Assembly: GCA_025927435.1 (NCBI GenBank)
Contig: JAICLM010000113.1
Coordinates: 1 to 6,751 of the forward strand
Length of the DNA stretch: 6,751 nt
Direction of reading: 5' to 3'
From: Thermoleophilia bacterium
GTDB taxonomy: Bacteria; Actinomycetota; Thermoleophilia; Gaiellales; Gaiellaceae
Below the pieces are notes generated by a model. The model ran no database searches. It saw only the letters and a list, made by a program, of their open reading frames with translations, and was not told where the DNA came from. Both the position numbers and the translations under genes were made by a program. Below, piece after piece: positions 4,694 to 6,751 of the stretch (position 1 is its first letter; each line of letters begins with the position of its first letter).

Positions 4694-5923
4694 TTACCGC
4701 CGGAAGCGGTAGACCCGCGCATCGTGCTGCGCAAACCAGTCGCGAAAGCGATTGTCGGCGACGCGCACGGTCCTGAATGCGCCCTGCTCGTACTCGAACA
4801 GGACCTCGCCGCCCGTGATCGGCTGCCCGTCGCGCCTCCGCGGAAGCCCGCTGAAGGTGACCCTGCTCGTCCCGCTGCCACGCCTGACGGCGATGACGTA
4901 GAGGAAATCCCCGGACTCGCGAGTGACGAGCTCGACTGCGTTGGTGCCGGCCTTGACCGCTTTCCGCGCATCGGGAGCCACGAGCGCGGGCGCGACGGCG
5001 GAGGACGTGAGCTCCTCGAGCAGCGGCCTGAGCACACGCTCCCAGAACGTCCAGTTCCAGCCTGCCTCCGCGTCGGTCGGCCGCGCGATCTGGGTGAGAT
5101 GGCCGCCGAAGAACGACAGTCCTCGAGCTCCGTTCAGGATCGCCTGATACGCCATGAACCGCTCCTGGCCCAGGGTGGGGAAGCGCGGGACGTTGCCGGG
5201 GTGCTGGGCCGTCGAGATCACGCCGCTCCAGGCGATCTGGAGCGTCATCCAGATGGGCTTGCCGCCGGCGGCCCGGACCATCTTCCGCGTGACGTCGCCG
5301 ACGACGCCGATGTCGCGCTTGCGGCCGCCTGCGTGCTTCCCCGGCGGGTACGAGACGGGATAGATGTCCGCGCCGGTGATGTCGAAGGCGGGCCGGTACG
5401 GAGCGAGCTGGGCCACGGTTCCCACCGGGGCCTGGGTGATCACCACCGGGTGGTCGGGATCGCTTTCGTGCAGCGTCCGGTAGGCGCGCACGAGTCCGGC
5501 CACCGGCACCCGCGCGGGACGGTTCGGATTCGCGGGCTCGTCCATGCCCTTCCACGCGCCGAGGGCGGAGTGATCCTTGAGCTGCCCGACGATCCGCGTG
5601 AGCAGCTGCTCTTTCGCCGCGAGCCCGCGTGCCGGGAGGTCGGGCACGTTGCCGAGCTGCAGCCAGCAGTGGAGGCCGTGCTCCGCGGCCGCGTCCAGCA
5701 CTTCGCGCTCGGCAGCGATCTCCTGGTCGATCGATCGCGCGTTCCAGACGGGCCGACCGGCGCGGATGAAGCCGGCGCCGCCGTCCGCGAGCTCGGCCAG
5801 GGCGTCCTTGCCGTTCGGCGCCTGCGCGCCCGGAGGAGGCCCGTTCGAGAGCACGATCGGGAAGAGCTTGCGCCCCTCCACGACCAGCGCGCCTGTCGAA
5901 CGGTCGACTCGGACGACGCTCAT
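4694..5923 (-). CDS. TIM-barrel glycoside-hydrolase-like protein, family not assigned
   Basis: The 409-residue product looks like a (beta/alpha)8 hydrolase with a C-terminal beta domain. The sequence runs through barrel-like strands: FPIVLSNGPP (21-30), GGAGFIRAG (48-56), HCWLQLG (85-91), LGAWKGMDEP (121-130), HPVVITQAP (158-166), DITGADIYPV (181-190), PIWMTLQIAW (223-232) and RFMAYQAILNGARGLSFFGG (255-274). The DEP motif (Asp128-Glu129) matches the acid/base position of clan-A-like hydrolases. Residues 310-409 resemble the beta-sandwich often found after such barrels. No signal peptide or membrane segment is present, so it is probably cytosolic. The second catalytic Glu is not obvious; Gln229 lies at the strand-7-like end. 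The ATG at 5923 has AGGAGG 5 nt upstream, one of the best ribosome sites here. The substrate is unknown. It forms a likely operon with the downstream cupin gene. Confidence 0.7.
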   Translation of the reverse strand: MSVVRVDRSTGALVVEGRKLFPIVLSNGPPPGAQAPNGKDALAELADGGAGFIRAGRPVWNARSIDQEIAAEREVLDAAAEHGLHCWLQLGNVPDLPARGLAAKEQLLTRIVGQLKDHSALGAWKGMDEPANPNRPARVPVAGLVRAYRTLHESDPDHPVVITQAPVGTVAQLAPYRPAFDITGADIYPVSYPPGKHAGGRKRDIGVVGDVTRKMVRAAGGKPIWMTLQIAWSGVISTAQHPGNVPRFPTLGQERFMAYQAILNGARGLSFFGGHLTQIARPTDAEAGWNWTFWERVLRPLLEELTSSAVAPALVAPDARKAVKAGTNAVELVTRESGDFLYVIAVRRGSGTSRVTFSGLPRRRDGQPITGGEVLFEYEQGAFRTVRVADNRFRDWFAQHDARVYRFRR

Positions 5924-5963
5924 CGTCCCCTCCTACCCACCGAATGTCAGCATCATCCGTGCC

Positions 5964-6751
5964 GTGGACGAGCAGATCAAGATCGGCCGACGCACGATCC
6001 GCCTGACGCATCCCGAGCGCGTGCTGTTCCCGCGCGACGGCGTGACCAAGGGAGACGTCGCGCGGTACTACGTCGAGATCGGCGACGTGATCGTGCCGCA
6101 CCTGCGCGACCGCCCCTTCACACTCAAGCGCTACCCGCACGGCATCGACGGTCAGGCGTACTTCCACAAGCAGGCGCCGAAGGGCAAGCCGGCGTGGATT
6201 CCGACGAGGCAGTTCCGGACCTGGCCGCGGGCGGGCGAGTCGCGCCTCGTCGACTTCACGCTCGTGAACGAGACCGCCGCGCTCGTGTGGATGGTGCAGA
6301 TGAACTGCATCGACATGAACGCGTGGTACTCGCGGGTGGACAAGCCGGACCGTCCGGACTACGCCGTCTTCGACCTCGACCCACCGGAGTCGCGGAACGG
6401 CTTCGCGCAGGCGATCCAGGTCGCGCACCTGATCCGGGAGGCGCTCGAGGAGCTGGGGCTTCGCTCCTACCCGAAGACGAGTGGCGCCGACGGCATCCAC
6501 GTGCTCGTCCCGATCGCGCGGCGCTCGTCCTACAAGGACACGTACGAGCTCGCGGAGCGCGTGTCCCGCGGGCTCGAGACGGCGAACCCCGGCCTCGTGA
6601 CCACCGAATGGTTGAAGAAGAAGCGCCGCGGCGTTCTGGTCGACCACCGCCAGAACGGGCACGGGAAGACGATCGCGTCCGCCTACTCCGTGCGGCCGAA
6701 GCCGGGCGCGCCGGTGTCCACGCCCCTGCGCTGGGAGGAGCTCGGCGAGCA
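5964..6751 (+). CDS. ligD: LigD-type NHEJ polymerase domain protein, 3' end cut by window edge
   Basis: I read 262 stop-free codons from GTG 5964-5966 to the right edge. The protein matches the polymerase domain of bacterial DNA ligase D, an archaeo-eukaryotic-primase fold enzyme that fills gaps with preferred ribonucleotides during non-homologous end joining with Ku. N-terminal HPERVLFPRDGVTKGDVARYY carries the 5'-phosphate-binding region (Arg19, Lys29). Motif I is VFDLDP with Asp137 and Asp139. Motif II is KTSGADGIHV (Ser173, Gly174, His179). Motif III is LVDHRQNG with Asp227, followed by KTIASAYSVR. All catalytic residues are present. A GTG start was chosen because the frame has no ATG upstream in the intergenic region; no Shine-Dalgarno is visible. 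Whether a ligase domain follows or the polymerase stands alone cannot be seen. It is divergent from the hydrolase operon, 40 bp away. Confidence 0.93.
   Translation, partial: MDEQIKIGRRTIRLTHPERVLFPRDGVTKGDVARYYVEIGDVIVPHLRDRPFTLKRYPHGIDGQAYFHKQAPKGKPAWIPTRQFRTWPRAGESRLVDFTLVNETAALVWMVQMNCIDMNAWYSRVDKPDRPDYAVFDLDPPESRNGFAQAIQVAHLIREALEELGLRSYPKTSGADGIHVLVPIARRSSYKDTYELAERVSRGLETANPGLVTTEWLKKKRRGVLVDHRQNGHGKTIASAYSVRPKPGAPVSTPLRWEELGE

Noticed and set aside
4254..6662. An 802-codon open frame on the minus strand
   Set aside because: It runs antisense to the LigD polymerase gene and in another frame over the hydrolase and cupin genes. It is Arg/Ala-rich with no domain; such stop-free shadows are normal in very GC-rich DNA.

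Overview
The window is GC-rich DNA with compact, mostly leader-poor genes, several GTG starts and a bacterial NHEJ polymerase gene. This points to a high-GC actinobacterium. A deep-branching soil lineage such as Thermoleophilia is my best guess, but it is an inference from gene style and protein families; no marker gene here proves it. I count ten protein genes, two of them cut by the window ends, and one strikingly structured intergenic region.

Left part (1-2058). Two zinc-less MDR-type oxidoreductases lie in tandem on the minus strand. The downstream one is cut by the left edge; the upstream one is unusually short. Divergent from them, on the plus strand, is a RibD C-terminal/DHFR-fold reductase-like protein.

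Middle (2059-3250). The 272 bp between the plus-strand reductase gene and an inconspicuous 41-residue minus-strand membrane peptide contains dense nested inverted repeats. They fold on paper as a three-way junction (2117-2218) flanked by two more hairpins. I do not recognise it as a known riboswitch or ncRNA, and it is the best candidate here for something undescribed. Next is a plus-strand gene for a single-pass membrane protein with a long Thr/Val-rich repetitive tail.

Right part (3251-6751). Four minus-strand genes run from 5923 to 3251: a TIM-barrel glycoside-hydrolase-like protein, a cysteine-dioxygenase-type cupin 9 bp after it, then a tandem pair of small paralogous proteins of an uncharacterised family with a C-x-C-x4-C motif. 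A probable hairpin separates the cupin gene from the pair, and the pair's start codon sits in a double TCACGTGA palindrome. Divergent from this cluster, 40 bp away, starts a LigD-type polymerase gene that runs off the right edge.

The functional links are loose. The two MDR genes and the DHFR-like gene are all nicotinamide-dependent reductase types. The hydrolase/cupin pair looks like an operon by spacing. The CxC pair looks like a two-gene unit. No mobile element, CRISPR array, tRNA or rRNA was seen.
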